This document shows positions 10,529 to 18,989 of a stretch of DNA of 64,000 bases, one piece after another. Source of the stretch: an uncultured Aquimarina sp. (GTDB taxonomy: Bacteria; Bacteroidota; Bacteroidia; Flavobacteriales; Flavobacteriaceae). Location of the stretch: positions 62,001 through 126,000 of the forward strand of contig CANMKX010000009.1 of assembly GCA_947498595.1 (NCBI GenBank), given 5' to 3'. Position 1 is the first letter of the stretch, and each line of letters starts with the position of its first letter. The notes beneath the pieces were generated by a model that saw only the letters and a program-made list of their open reading frames with translations, was not told the DNA's origin and did no database searches. Both the position numbers and the translations under genes were made by a program.

Positions 10529-10894
10529 CTATATTTTTTTAAATGTCGTGATCATTTTTAAAGCTACAGTCTCTCCGTAAGAACATACGTTTTTCACTTT
10601 AATATAATCTTCTGCATCAGTAAACTCGTTCGTTAAAGTAATAACTGGTGTTTCTTCTGGATTGATAACTGCCATAAATTTAACATTAGACGCACGAGTC
10701 ATCAGTAACGAAACTCCCAATCTCTCTTCTGTTAATTCTTTTATAATTTGTAACATACAAACACCTGGCGTAATTGGTTTTCCTGGAAAATGTCCTTTAA
10801 AGACTTCATTCTCTGAATTCAATTTAATCACAGCTATTTGTTTGTTCTCTATAATTTCTTCTGATTGTTTTTCGTAAAAATCTGTGATTAACAT
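10529..10894 (-). CDS. FabZ/ApeI-like 3-hydroxyacyl-ACP dehydratase (hotdog fold)
   Basis: A 121-residue single hotdog protein with the dehydratase signature GHFPGKPITPG near residues 34-44, which supplies the catalytic His. In FabZ a Glu follows shortly after PGV; here the segment reads PGVCMLQII, so the acid is replaced by Gln. The protein may therefore be less active, or may work as a partner of the other hotdog protein at 21168-21623. It is expected to act in the cytoplasm on polyene-ACP intermediates. It lies 1 bp from the upstream lipoprotein gene in a tight operon. Confidence 0.75.
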   Translation of the reverse strand: MLITDFYEKQSEEIIENKQIAVIKLNSENEVFKGHFPGKPITPGVCMLQIIKELTEERLGVSLLMTRASNVKFMAVINPEETPVITLTNEFTDAEDYIKVKNVCSYGETVALKMITTFKKI

Positions 10895-10895
10895 T

Positions 10896-11516
10896 CTATT
10901 TCTTTAATAATTTAAATTCCATTTTTAATTTGATTCCTTGATGTCGTAAACTAATATTCTCTGCGATTTGATTTTCTATATTTTGAAAATCAATAATAAA
11001 TTTTTCTTTTCGCTTTGATGTTTGTTGTATCCGTTGTAATTTTTTGTCAGAATCGTTGTAAAAGTAGTAATTATATCTTTTGCCTTGCTTAGTTTTGAAG
11101 ATCCTTTCGTTAACTTTTTTATAATTAATAAAAGTTATGTTTTTTTCTTGAATAAGCGCTCTGAAATCTTTTTTAAGAAGGTTTATTATAATTTTCTTAT
11201 CCATCTGTTTCACCACATGATGCACTATAAACTTCTCATTATCAAATTCAAAATCAAATAGTGTCCCTCCAAATATTGATGTAAAGACTGCTCTATGTTT
11301 AGTTTCTCCTATTTTTTTTACAATTAGAATCCCACTAAAATGATTTCCATATGCTTCAATACTTGTTTCATATACATAATCATAATTTGGATCAGAAAAA
11401 TATGGATTAATTATAGTATTCTGCTCTATAGTTTTAGTTGTTTCATCAACTATTGTCAATGAAGAACAGCTAGTAAAACTTACAACGACAAAAAGACTAA
11501 TTATTAAACACCTCAT
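10896..11516 (-). CDS. Putative envelope lipoprotein next to LolA
   Basis: A 206-residue protein with a hydrophobic N-terminus and a lipobox-like FTSC (Cys17). The start overlaps the end of the LolA-like gene by 20 bp, which indicates translational coupling. The beta-rich body, with an acidic-basic pattern throughout, and its pairing with a LolA-like carrier suggest a LolB-like acceptor for pigment or lipid delivery to the outer membrane. That function is inference; no family-defining motif was recognised. Confidence 0.6.
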   Translation of the reverse strand: MRCLIISLFVVVSFTSCSSLTIVDETTKTIEQNTIINPYFSDPNYDYVYETSIEAYGNHFSGILIVKKIGETKHRAVFTSIFGGTLFDFEFDNEKFIVHHVVKQMDKKIIINLLKKDFRALIQEKNITFINYKKVNERIFKTKQGKRYNYYFYNDSDKKLQRIQQTSKRKEKFIIDFQNIENQIAENISLRHQGIKLKMEFKLLKK

Positions 11517-12129
11517 CAGCTATAGGTTTATTAACAAATTTATTCGTGAATCGAATCAATGTATAATCTCCCGAAGCCTCTATAAATTTAACATTGACTA
11601 CTAACATACTTTTTTTGTCAAATTCTAATTGAACAGTGTCGAACATTTCTTTTAACTTCTTATCTTTTGGTATCAGATTCGTTTTATAGATACTTTTTGT
11701 TTGCGTATACGAAACAATAAATTGTTCTCCATCTAACAGCATGTCTCCATTAACACTTTTGACTATAAGATCATTAAGTTTTTTAAATGTTTTATTTGAA
11801 GCTAAATTAATGTCGCTTTTTTTACCTGAATCGTTGATATAAAGTCTTTTTTCTTTAAAAATCACACTATATAAGTATGGATCTGTGTATGACCATTTAA
11901 TCATATTAGGAGCTTTAAAAAACAATGCTCCTTTACTTATAATATCATTTGATAAGAAATCAATATGCTTTATTTGTTCAAAACTATTAGATATTGTTTT
12001 ATTCTCCTTTGCTGCTTTTGATATTTTTTCCTTAAAAATAATTACTTCATCAGCAGACAGCTTAGTTTCTTGTGCATTAAGTATAAAAGCTGTTAGCAAT
12101 AATAGTACAAAAGGTATTATTTTTTTCAT
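11497..12129 (-). CDS. LolA-like outer-membrane lipoprotein carrier
   Basis: A 210-residue periplasmic protein with a clear signal peptide (MKKIIPFVLLLLTAFILNAQ, cleavage after residue 20). The LolA-type half-barrel includes the segment FKAPNMIKWSYTDPY, equivalent to the conserved FRRPxxFRWxY pattern. LolA-like genes are regular members of aryl-polyene and flexirubin clusters and probably carry the hydrophobic product across the periplasm. It lies 7 bp from the deacetylase gene and overlaps the following lipoprotein gene. Confidence 0.8.
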   Translation of the reverse strand: MKKIIPFVLLLLTAFILNAQETKLSADEVIIFKEKISKAAKENKTISNSFEQIKHIDFLSNDIISKGALFFKAPNMIKWSYTDPYLYSVIFKEKRLYINDSGKKSDINLASNKTFKKLNDLIVKSVNGDMLLDGEQFIVSYTQTKSIYKTNLIPKDKKLKEMFDTVQLEFDKKSMLVVNVKFIEASGDYTLIRFTNKFVNKPIADEVFNN

Positions 12130-12135
12130 AGTCTT

Positions 12136-12918
12136 TTAAATATCTTCTTTATAAGGTTTTAGGGTAAATATTTCATCAACACCTATTGCTTTAAATTTGT
12201 TTTCTTCTAAATATACCAATAACTGTTCCAAGATATCTACAGTATGTAATTGTGTATCATGTAATAATATTACATCTCCAGGTTTTAACTTTACTGTTAT
12301 TCGTTCGTATATTTTCTCTAATGAAGAGGTTGATGTATCAAAAGATCGCTTATTCCAACCGATAACATAATGTTTTGTTATTTTTAAAGCTTTAGCAATC
12401 TCCGGATTTGTTACTCCATATGGAGGTCTAAATAATAATGGTGTTTTACCTATTGCTTTATAAATACTAGCATCTGCTTTATGTATTTCTTCTGCAAATT
12501 TTTTAGGTCCATAAGTATCTATAAATTTACTGTGGCTATGAGTATGATTTCCTATAATATGTCCGTCTGCAATTATTTGTTTAGCTATTTCGGGATGTTT
12601 ATCGACCTGTTTTCCAATACAGAAAAAAGTAGCCTTTGCATTGTACTTTTTCAATACTTTTAATATCTCTAATGTATTGATATCGGGTCCATCATCAAAT
12701 GTTATTGCTACCTCATTTTGCATTGATGATGAGTTATTACAATAAGCTTTTACAAAATATTGCGAATCGACATTACATACTCCATATATAGTAATTCCTA
12801 ACCATACAATAGCTATTACAAACATATACCATAGAGATAGCCCTTCTTGATATATTAAGAAAACAATCAGAAGTAAACATATTAAAAATACGGTATTAAC
12901 GACTCTTCTAACTAACAT
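12136..12918 (-). CDS. Polysaccharide deacetylase (NodB fold), membrane anchored
   Basis: A 260-residue protein. Two adjacent hydrophobic segments (about 8-45) precede a NodB carbohydrate esterase 4 domain. Its motifs are TFDDGPD (catalytic base and metal Asp), HTHSHSKF (metal His pair), RPPYG and LLHD near the C-terminus. All metal-binding residues of an active deacetylase are present. It overlaps the end of the chain-length-factor gene by 7 bp. Deacetylases occur in several flexirubin clusters, where the target is unknown; a sugar or acyl group on the pigment or its carrier is possible. Confidence 0.85.
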   Translation of the reverse strand: MLVRRVVNTVFLICLLLIVFLIYQEGLSLWYMFVIAIVWLGITIYGVCNVDSQYFVKAYCNNSSSMQNEVAITFDDGPDINTLEILKVLKKYNAKATFFCIGKQVDKHPEIAKQIIADGHIIGNHTHSHSKFIDTYGPKKFAEEIHKADASIYKAIGKTPLLFRPPYGVTNPEIAKALKITKHYVIGWNKRSFDTSTSSLEKIYERITVKLKPGDVILLHDTQLHTVDILEQLLVYLEENKFKAIGVDEIFTLKPYKEDI

Positions 12919-13973
12919 TTACGTACTAAGGCGATACTATGATTCTCACCACGATATTGATTATATAACAATATATTTTTATGCTCATCAACTTCTAGAT
13001 TATTCATCTTTACTATAGATGGCACATTATTATGTTTAAAAATATTACATGTTAACCAATATCCAAAAGCTGAGGCTACGTGATAATCACCTATTAAGTG
13101 TTTATAATATAACTGTTGCGTATTGGTGAAAATTGAAGTTTGTAAACTTTGATAATACGTATCAAATTGTCGATCTCCATTATTTCCCAAAATAACAGCA
13201 TCTATATCTTGTATTTTCAAGCCTTGACGTGCGATAAAATCCTCAATATTCTTTTTAGTTTCTTCTATTGAAGCTGTGTATATCATTTCAATATCTACTA
13301 TTTCTGCAATATTTTTGGTTGATTTCTCTCCGTCAAGCACCATAAAAGTAGCTCCTTCAGATAGTAGTGTTCCTGTTGTCTTTGACTGTAGTAATTCTAA
13401 ATTGGGTATCGGCTGTTGTTTTAATTCTCCATTGAGAATATGAAATTTTGAAGAGGTTTTGGCTATTTCATCTATTCCTCCTACAACTATCTTTTTATTG
13501 GAATCTTCTGTGAGCATTAATTGAGCGTCAATTAATGAGGATTCAAACGAAGCAGATGATTGTACATAAGTAAGATTATACCCTTTACACTGTAATCCTA
13601 ATGCTATCTGTCCTCCAACAGTATTATGTGTTGATTGAATAAATAATGTAGGAGTTAAAAATTGCTCATCATCATATAGTATTTTTTCTAAAAACTTTTC
13701 TGAATCTTGCCTACACCCCATTCCAGTACCTGTAATAATCGCATCAGGCATCTCCAATCTAGCTTGCTCCATTGCCATTTTTGAGGCAGTAACCCCCATC
13801 TTAACAGATTTAGACATCCTTCTCATTGCAGAAGGTTTAATAAAATCTTTATAATTAGGATTATCTGCTTTAAATATTATATCGTTATACGAGATAATAT
13901 CTTCTAAAAACTTTCCGTTTGTTGTTGGCTGCGCAGTTATACTGGCAACACCATTAATATAACATTTATTCAT
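12912..13973 (-). CDS. Ketosynthase-like chain-length-factor homologue (catalytic residues lost)
   Basis: A 353-residue thiolase-fold ketosynthase homologue. I start it at 13973 because that ATG overlaps the stop of the upstream ketosynthase as TAATG; an extension to 14057 would run through the upstream gene. The usual active-site Cys is Ser142 (context SSASFES). The first His motif (HGT) reads GNNGD, and the second (K..xGH) reads KHLIGDYH. All three catalytic positions are therefore changed. This is the pattern of a chain-length factor pairing with the intact KS encoded immediately upstream, as ApeC pairs with ApeO in aryl-polyene synthesis. Confidence 0.8.
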   Translation of the reverse strand: MNKCYINGVASITAQPTTNGKFLEDIISYNDIIFKADNPNYKDFIKPSAMRRMSKSVKMGVTASKMAMEQARLEMPDAIITGTGMGCRQDSEKFLEKILYDDEQFLTPTLFIQSTHNTVGGQIALGLQCKGYNLTYVQSSASFESSLIDAQLMLTEDSNKKIVVGGIDEIAKTSSKFHILNGELKQQPIPNLELLQSKTTGTLLSEGATFMVLDGEKSTKNIAEIVDIEMIYTASIEETKKNIEDFIARQGLKIQDIDAVILGNNGDRQFDTYYQSLQTSIFTNTQQLYYKHLIGDYHVASAFGYWLTCNIFKHNNVPSIVKMNNLEVDEHKNILLYNQYRGENHSIALVRKC

Positions 13974-15169
13974 TATTTTGTAAATATTAATGTGGAACAA
14001 TTCCCTCCAAATCCGAATGAATTTGACAATATAACATCTAATTCTTTCTCTAAACACGTTGTTTGTGGTGTCATAGAAAGATCTGCTATAGGAGTTTTGA
14101 AATTCAAATTAGGAAAAACAATATTCTCCTGTAATGATAATATCGAAAATACTGCTTCTACAGCAGCAGCAGCAGCTAGTGTATGTCCTGTAAATGCTTT
14201 CGTAGAGCTAAAAACAGGCATCGTTTCTTTTCCAAAAATTCGAGTCATTGCTGTCCCTTCAGACATATCATTATTAGGCGTCGCAGTACCATGAGCATTT
14301 ACATAATCTACTTGTTCTGGGGATATTTTGGCTACATTTAAAGCCTTTTTCATCGCTAAATATGCTCCTTCTCCTTCAGAGGATGAAGCAGTTTGATGAT
14401 ACGCATCATTTGCATTTGCCCAACCACTTACATATCCTAATACTTTTTTATTTTCGTTCGCTACAATAGCATCACTCTCTAAAACAATATATGCTGCTGC
14501 TTCTCCTAAATTTAATCCTTTTCTATGTTCATCAAAAGGAGTACACTCCTCATCTGATAAAATCATTAAAGTATTAAAGCCATTGATCGTAAATTTAGAC
14601 ATCCCATCTGTCCCCCCTACGATAACTCTATCTAGTTTACCTGCTTTGATCATACGTGCTCCAAGCATAATTGCATTGGCCGCAGAAGAACATGCTGTAC
14701 TTATTGTAGTTACATAACCTTTAATCCCTAGATATTTTGCTATATCACCTGTTGTTGATCCTGCATGTTGTGTTTCTATGTATCTTATATATTCTAAAGA
14801 TTCATTATACGAGTCGTAATAACGCTCAGTCATATCCATTCCACCAACACTTGTTCCTGATATAAAACCAGTACGGTGCGCTTCAATGTCATTTATTGAT
14901 GCTTGAGTTAATGCTTCTTTTGCTGCAATAATCCCTAACATAGAAGTTCTAGATAAATTATTTTCTTTTTCTAGTCCTAATTGTGTTTCTAATTGAGCAT
15001 TTGTTTGCTTAATCTCTCCTACCATAATAGAATCACGATGACGTGTTTCTATATTAGCTAACCTAGTGATCCCTGGGGTTGCAGCTTTTAATGAATGTAA
15101 ATTTTCTTCAACTGTAGCTCCTACAGAAGAAATGATTCCCATTCCAGTTATGGCAATTCCTTTACTCAT
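13973..15169 (-). CDS. FabF-type beta-ketoacyl-ACP synthase (catalytic KS-alpha)
   Basis: A 398-residue condensing enzyme. The triad is intact: Cys160 in STACSSA, His in NAHGTATP, and Lys/His in STKAFTGHT. It is translationally coupled to the chain-length-factor-like gene through a TAATG overlap, which suggests a heterodimeric KS/CLF that elongates the polyene chain on ACP. An 85-bp gap containing a strong inverted repeat separates it from the upstream ACP gene. Confidence 0.88.
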   Translation of the reverse strand: MSKGIAITGMGIISSVGATVEENLHSLKAATPGITRLANIETRHRDSIMVGEIKQTNAQLETQLGLEKENNLSRTSMLGIIAAKEALTQASINDIEAHRTGFISGTSVGGMDMTERYYDSYNESLEYIRYIETQHAGSTTGDIAKYLGIKGYVTTISTACSSAANAIMLGARMIKAGKLDRVIVGGTDGMSKFTINGFNTLMILSDEECTPFDEHRKGLNLGEAAAYIVLESDAIVANENKKVLGYVSGWANANDAYHQTASSSEGEGAYLAMKKALNVAKISPEQVDYVNAHGTATPNNDMSEGTAMTRIFGKETMPVFSSTKAFTGHTLAAAAAVEAVFSILSLQENIVFPNLNFKTPIADLSMTPQTTCLEKELDVILSNSFGFGGNCSTLIFTK

Positions 15170-15192
15170 CTATATAAATTAGGATTAAATCA

Positions 15193-15237
15193 ATACTATC
15201 CCATTTATAAATAATTTATTTACAAATGGGATAGTAT
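15193..15237 (-). promoter_or_regulatory. Intercistronic stem-loop between ACP and ketosynthase genes
   Basis: Perfect 14-bp arms ATACTATCCCATTT (15193-15206) and AAATGGGATAGTAT (15224-15237) enclose a 17-base loop. On the minus strand no U-run follows the stem, so a classical terminator is unlikely. It may protect the 3' end of the ACP message or partly reduce read-through. Confidence 0.6.
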
Positions 15238-15254
15238 CTACATCGTTTGATTTA

Positions 15255-15512
15255 TTATTTTGTTCGGTGTTCTGTTATATAATCAGCCATTATTTGTACA
15301 GACTGAAATATTTCTTTTCCTTGTTTAGGGTCTGTAAGTTTGATACCGTATTCTTTTTCTAATAACACGATTAACTCTAATGCATCAATTGAATCTAGTG
15401 CTAATCCATCTCCAAATAATGGATCATCATTACCTATATCACTTACTTCTATATCTTCTAAACTTAACTGATCTATTATTTTTACTTTAAGCTCTTCTAC
15501 TAACTCTGCCAT
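15255..15512 (-). CDS. Acyl carrier protein
   Basis: An 85-residue acidic four-helix ACP. The 4'-phosphopantetheine attachment site is Ser41 in the motif LDSIDALEL. The start overlaps the end of the short KS-like gene by 26 bp, so translation is coupled. It is one of two ACPs in the cluster and, by position, probably serves the KS/CLF pair that builds the aryl-polyene chain. A stem-loop follows the stop codon. Confidence 0.9.
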   Translation of the reverse strand: MAELVEELKVKIIDQLSLEDIEVSDIGNDDPLFGDGLALDSIDALELIVLLEKEYGIKLTDPKQGKEIFQSVQIMADYITEHRTK

Positions 15513-16128
15513 AATCGTTATTATAAATATTTGTTATTTCTTGGGTTGTTAATTTTTTTCCGTTTTCTGATGTTAATTGCATCAAAAATACATCATATTT
15601 ATCAGTATCCAAATCTGCCCATCCACAAATCACTTGTGTAGCTTTTTCGCTATCAATAAGCATTTTAGCATATTTCAATATAAAATCTGCATCAAAGGAT
15701 TCTGAAATAAAAAAAGCGTTCTCACTTTTCAATTTATTCTTGATACTAATTTCTCCCAACGCAATATTAGGTAATGTATATACAAATACTGCTGGTGATG
15801 GAAAATAATTCTCTTTATCTGTTATTGATTTTTGATGTTTTCTGTCAGTATCCAAGCTAGATGCTTTATTTGCTAATACCAATGCTGTTTCTTCATCAAT
15901 TTCAATTTCATTATTTTTTAATAATACTTCTGATGCCAAAAAACTTAATTTGCACAATTCATCCATTTTATAAAATTTAGGATATTTCAATTCTAAATTT
16001 TTATAAACTCCTTTTGCAAAATCTTTGATTGTTTCAGATTCTTCATCTTCATAAATGCATATCCCATTTTTATAAACAGCTTGATTTTTTATTGCACAAT
16101 GTTGTGCTATATGATATACTTTTTCCAT
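15487..16128 (-). CDS. Short ketosynthase-like protein lacking the catalytic half
   Basis: A 213-residue protein matching only the N-terminal part of ketosynthases. The segment PSPAVFVYTLPNIALGEI resembles the KS region just before the active-site Cys, but the Cys position is not preserved and both His motifs are absent. Similar short proteins are found in flexirubin clusters between KS and ACP genes. It is coupled on both sides: TAATG with the KS upstream and a 26-bp overlap with the ACP downstream. This argues for a real, non-catalytic, possibly structural partner rather than decay. Confidence 0.7.
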   Translation of the reverse strand: MEKVYHIAQHCAIKNQAVYKNGICIYEDEESETIKDFAKGVYKNLELKYPKFYKMDELCKLSFLASEVLLKNNEIEIDEETALVLANKASSLDTDRKHQKSITDKENYFPSPAVFVYTLPNIALGEISIKNKLKSENAFFISESFDADFILKYAKMLIDSEKATQVICGWADLDTDKYDVFLMQLTSENGKKLTTQEITNIYNNDYGRVSRRA

Positions 16129-17264
16129 TAGCTATTTACTTTTTCTAATATCAATGCGACATTACAACCACCAAAACCAGAGGCTGTATTTAAAATACGA
16201 TGCAATGTTGTTTTTTTATTTTCAGTCAAAACATTTACTTCTTGAGAGACTCCCAATTCGTCAAATCCTTTGGAAGCAAATAATTCATTATTTAATAGAC
16301 TATGTCTTGCGACTATTGTTTCTATTAATGCTGAAGCTCCTAGTGTATGCCCATAATATCCTTTTAGGCTATTCATCGGTACCTTTTGTAAAGAAGCTCT
16401 ATTAAATGCTATAGCTTCCATTTCATCATTAAAAGGAGTTGCTGTTCCATGAGCAGAAATATAATCTATTGACTCACTTGTTATTTTTGCTTCTTTTAAA
16501 GCTTTTGTTATGCTTATATACAAACCTTCTCCTGTTCGAGATGGTCCAGAAATATGATTTGCATCATTAGCAGAAGCTTCTCCTGTTATTTGAATCTTAG
16601 TTTTGTTTATTTCATCTCTATCAGATAACCAAAGAGCTGCTACAGCTTCTCCTAAGCTTACTCCTGTTCTAAATTTACTAAAAGGTTTACAAGGGGCATT
16701 ACTTACTGCTTGAAATGAAAAGAAACCTGATAAAGTAAACTCTGATAACAAATCACCACCTATAACCAATACATCTTTATACATTTCTGATTGAATCATT
16801 CGCTTTGCTACTGCTACAGCTAATCCTCCAGAAATACATGCATTGGATATTATAACTGGTAAGTTTTTTAATCCAAAATGAGTTTTTATTGTATTTGATA
16901 AATTAGATAAATAGGCTTTCTCAGAATGGAGTTCTATTTCTAAACTATCGATATTTCCTTTGGTAGTAGAAATTACAATTCCTACTTCGTTTATATTTAA
17001 TGATGTAGTAGCATCCAACAATTGTTGTATAGATAATATCATCATTTGTTCTAATTTACTATAAGATGTAAGTTTCTTATTTTCGCTTTCTTTCTCTAAT
17101 AAAGAAGCCTCTATTTTTGCTCCATAAAATGGTTCTTTATGTAACTTTTTATCATCTATCAGCTGTATTCCAGATACATTATCTCTTACCTTTTTTATAT
17201 TTTCTTCAGAAGAAAATCCTAACGGAGAAAGTATTGTATCTGAAACTAAGTATACTGGTTTCAT
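16128..17264 (-). CDS. FabF-type beta-ketoacyl-ACP synthase
   Basis: A 378-residue ketosynthase, read from the ATG at 17264. That ATG overlaps the thioesterase stop as ATGA; an upstream in-frame start at 17288 is less likely. Catalytic Cys143 (SNACISG), His in SAHGTATP and Lys/His in SLKGYYGHT are present. It is more divergent than the KS at 13973-15169 and is coupled to the short KS-like gene by TAATG. It is probably a second elongating or starter-selective KS of the polyene pathway. Confidence 0.85.
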   Translation of the reverse strand: MKPVYLVSDTILSPLGFSSEENIKKVRDNVSGIQLIDDKKLHKEPFYGAKIEASLLEKESENKKLTSYSKLEQMMILSIQQLLDATTSLNINEVGIVISTTKGNIDSLEIELHSEKAYLSNLSNTIKTHFGLKNLPVIISNACISGGLAVAVAKRMIQSEMYKDVLVIGGDLLSEFTLSGFFSFQAVSNAPCKPFSKFRTGVSLGEAVAALWLSDRDEINKTKIQITGEASANDANHISGPSRTGEGLYISITKALKEAKITSESIDYISAHGTATPFNDEMEAIAFNRASLQKVPMNSLKGYYGHTLGASALIETIVARHSLLNNELFASKGFDELGVSQEVNVLTENKKTTLHRILNTASGFGGCNVALILEKVNS

Positions 17265-17710
17265 ATCAATCCTACTTTTCGTTTCCATTCTAAAAAGAAT
17301 TCTGGTATTGTTAATGACATTACCCCATTATCTGCTAAAAAAACTTGTATTGTTTCTCCAGTACAAACCAATTCTTTTTTTTGATTATATATCTTATATC
17401 TAAATATCATTTTTGCCGCTGGCGTATCTATATAGGTCGTTTCTATTGTCGCGATATCTCCATAGGCTAATGGTTTTTTATGTTCGCATACAGACTTAAC
17501 AATCGGCGTTGCATATCCATTAGATTTAATATCTAAATAAGAAACTCCTTGTGCTCTCCCAAAAGCTTCTCTTCCATCTTCAAAATATGTAATATACATA
17601 CCATGCCATACAATTCTTAAAGGATCACAATCATTAAATCTAATCCTAACATCATATGTGTTTTTTATATCGGTTGCAACCGTATTATCAGACTGTTTTC
17701 TTCTTCTCAT
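17261..17710 (-). CDS. 4-hydroxybenzoyl-CoA-type hotdog thioesterase
   Basis: A 149-residue hotdog protein with the 4HBT signature RIRFNDCDPLRIVWHG, which includes the catalytic Asp. It overlaps the ABC permease gene by 23 bp and the KS gene by 4 bp (ATGA). It is the counterpart of the thioesterases of aryl-polyene clusters and probably releases or edits acyl-ACP intermediates in the cytoplasm. The very basic first residues suggest that the exact start might be slightly downstream. Confidence 0.82.
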   Translation of the reverse strand: MRRRKQSDNTVATDIKNTYDVRIRFNDCDPLRIVWHGMYITYFEDGREAFGRAQGVSYLDIKSNGYATPIVKSVCEHKKPLAYGDIATIETTYIDTPAAKMIFRYKIYNQKKELVCTGETIQVFLADNGVMSLTIPEFFLEWKRKVGLI

Positions 17711-18989
17711 AATATAGTATCGAAATACTTACTGTTAACATAAAAAATCCTATAAGCAACCCTACTTGACTTGCAATATCCTGTATTCCTCCTTCTCTAA
17801 CAAAACAACTATAAAATGCATCTAATCCCCAATTCATTGGTGAGATCTTTGCTACTATTTGCATTGTTTCTGGCATTGCAAAAACGGGTACCCATACACC
17901 ACCAATAGCTGCTAAAATAACAACTAAAACTGCTCCAAATGGGGCCGCTTGCTCATGTGTAGTAAATAATGTTCCTAATAACAATCCTAATCCAACAGCT
18001 GCCATCCCTGAGCTTAAAGCTACAACATACAATAATCCTATATTATTACCTATTTGCAATGCTGGCAACTCTAATAATGGAAACACATACATCCCTAGCA
18101 ATAAAATAATTGTAAATTGCAATAAGCTCACCAACACATACAATACTGCTTTTGCCGTTATAATTACTCGATAGCTAACGGGTGTTGTTTGTAATCTAAT
18201 AAATGTTCCTTGTCCTTTTTCTTTGACCAAATTAAGAGACAGCGGCAATATCATAAAAAATATAGCAAATAACGTCCATGCTGGAACATTGTGCTGTACC
18301 GAATTTGGTATGATATCTTTTCCTGATAGTGATGGATTTATCTCTTCGTATCGAACAAATTTCTGTTCGTTAAACGATGCCATATTTTTAGACGCTCCTA
18401 TTTCCGATTCAAAAGCCTTATAAATAGATTGTGTTTCTATTTGAGAGATTAACTTATCTACTGCAAAAGCTACAGAACTTCGAAATGTTTCTTGCGTTAT
18501 AGGATCAAAGTAAAACTTAATAACCTTTGTATCTATCTTTTCTAAAATATCATTTGCAACTACTGTTTCATTTTCAATTTCTCCACCTTCAAAGTCAGCT
18601 AAAATCCCATTAACTTTAGATGCTATCTGTTTATCTAAGTCTGTAGATAGTTGTGCTGGGATCACTACTGCTAGTTGATAATCTCCCGCAGCTACTCTTT
18701 TTTCTGCTAATTTTTCTGTAATCTCTTTTCCATCAAATGCTGTTATTGGATTAAGAAATGGAATTTCGCTAAAACTTTTACGTATTTCACTTGATAAGTG
18801 TCCTTTATCTAGATCAACTAATAGTATATCTATACTAGTCCCTCCACTTACTTTTTTAAAAGTAGTATCTTGAAGTAATGTTATTGTAATTACTAAAATG
18901 ATAGGCATTACAAATAAAATTCCCAATCCACCTATATCTCGTAAAAGTAATAAGGCTTCTTTTTTTATAGATGCAAGTAATTTATGCAT
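17688..18989 (-). CDS. ABC-2 type transporter permease
   Basis: A 433-residue membrane protein. It has an N-terminal transmembrane helix (about 20-40), a large extracytoplasmic domain (about 45-235) and five or six C-terminal helices, the layout of the DrrB/YhhJ ABC-2 permease family. Its start overlaps the end of the ATPase gene by 8 bp, so the two subunits are made together. It probably exports a pigment precursor or lipid across the inner membrane; the substrate is inferred from context only. Confidence 0.87.
   Translation of the reverse strand: MHKLLASIKKEALLLLRDIGGLGILFVMPIILVITITLLQDTTFKKVSGGTSIDILLVDLDKGHLSSEIRKSFSEIPFLNPITAFDGKEITEKLAEKRVAAGDYQLAVVIPAQLSTDLDKQIASKVNGILADFEGGEIENETVVANDILEKIDTKVIKFYFDPITQETFRSSVAFAVDKLISQIETQSIYKAFESEIGASKNMASFNEQKFVRYEEINPSLSGKDIIPNSVQHNVPAWTLFAIFFMILPLSLNLVKEKGQGTFIRLQTTPVSYRVIITAKAVLYVLVSLLQFTIILLLGMYVFPLLELPALQIGNNIGLLYVVALSSGMAAVGLGLLLGTLFTTHEQAAPFGAVLVVILAAIGGVWVPVFAMPETMQIVAKISPMNWGLDAFYSCFVREGGIQDIASQVGLLIGFFMLTVSISILYYEKKKTV

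Noticed and set aside
13974..14057. N-terminal extension of the chain-length-factor gene
   Set aside because: It would run through the upstream ketosynthase in another frame; the TAATG overlap at 13973 marks the real start.
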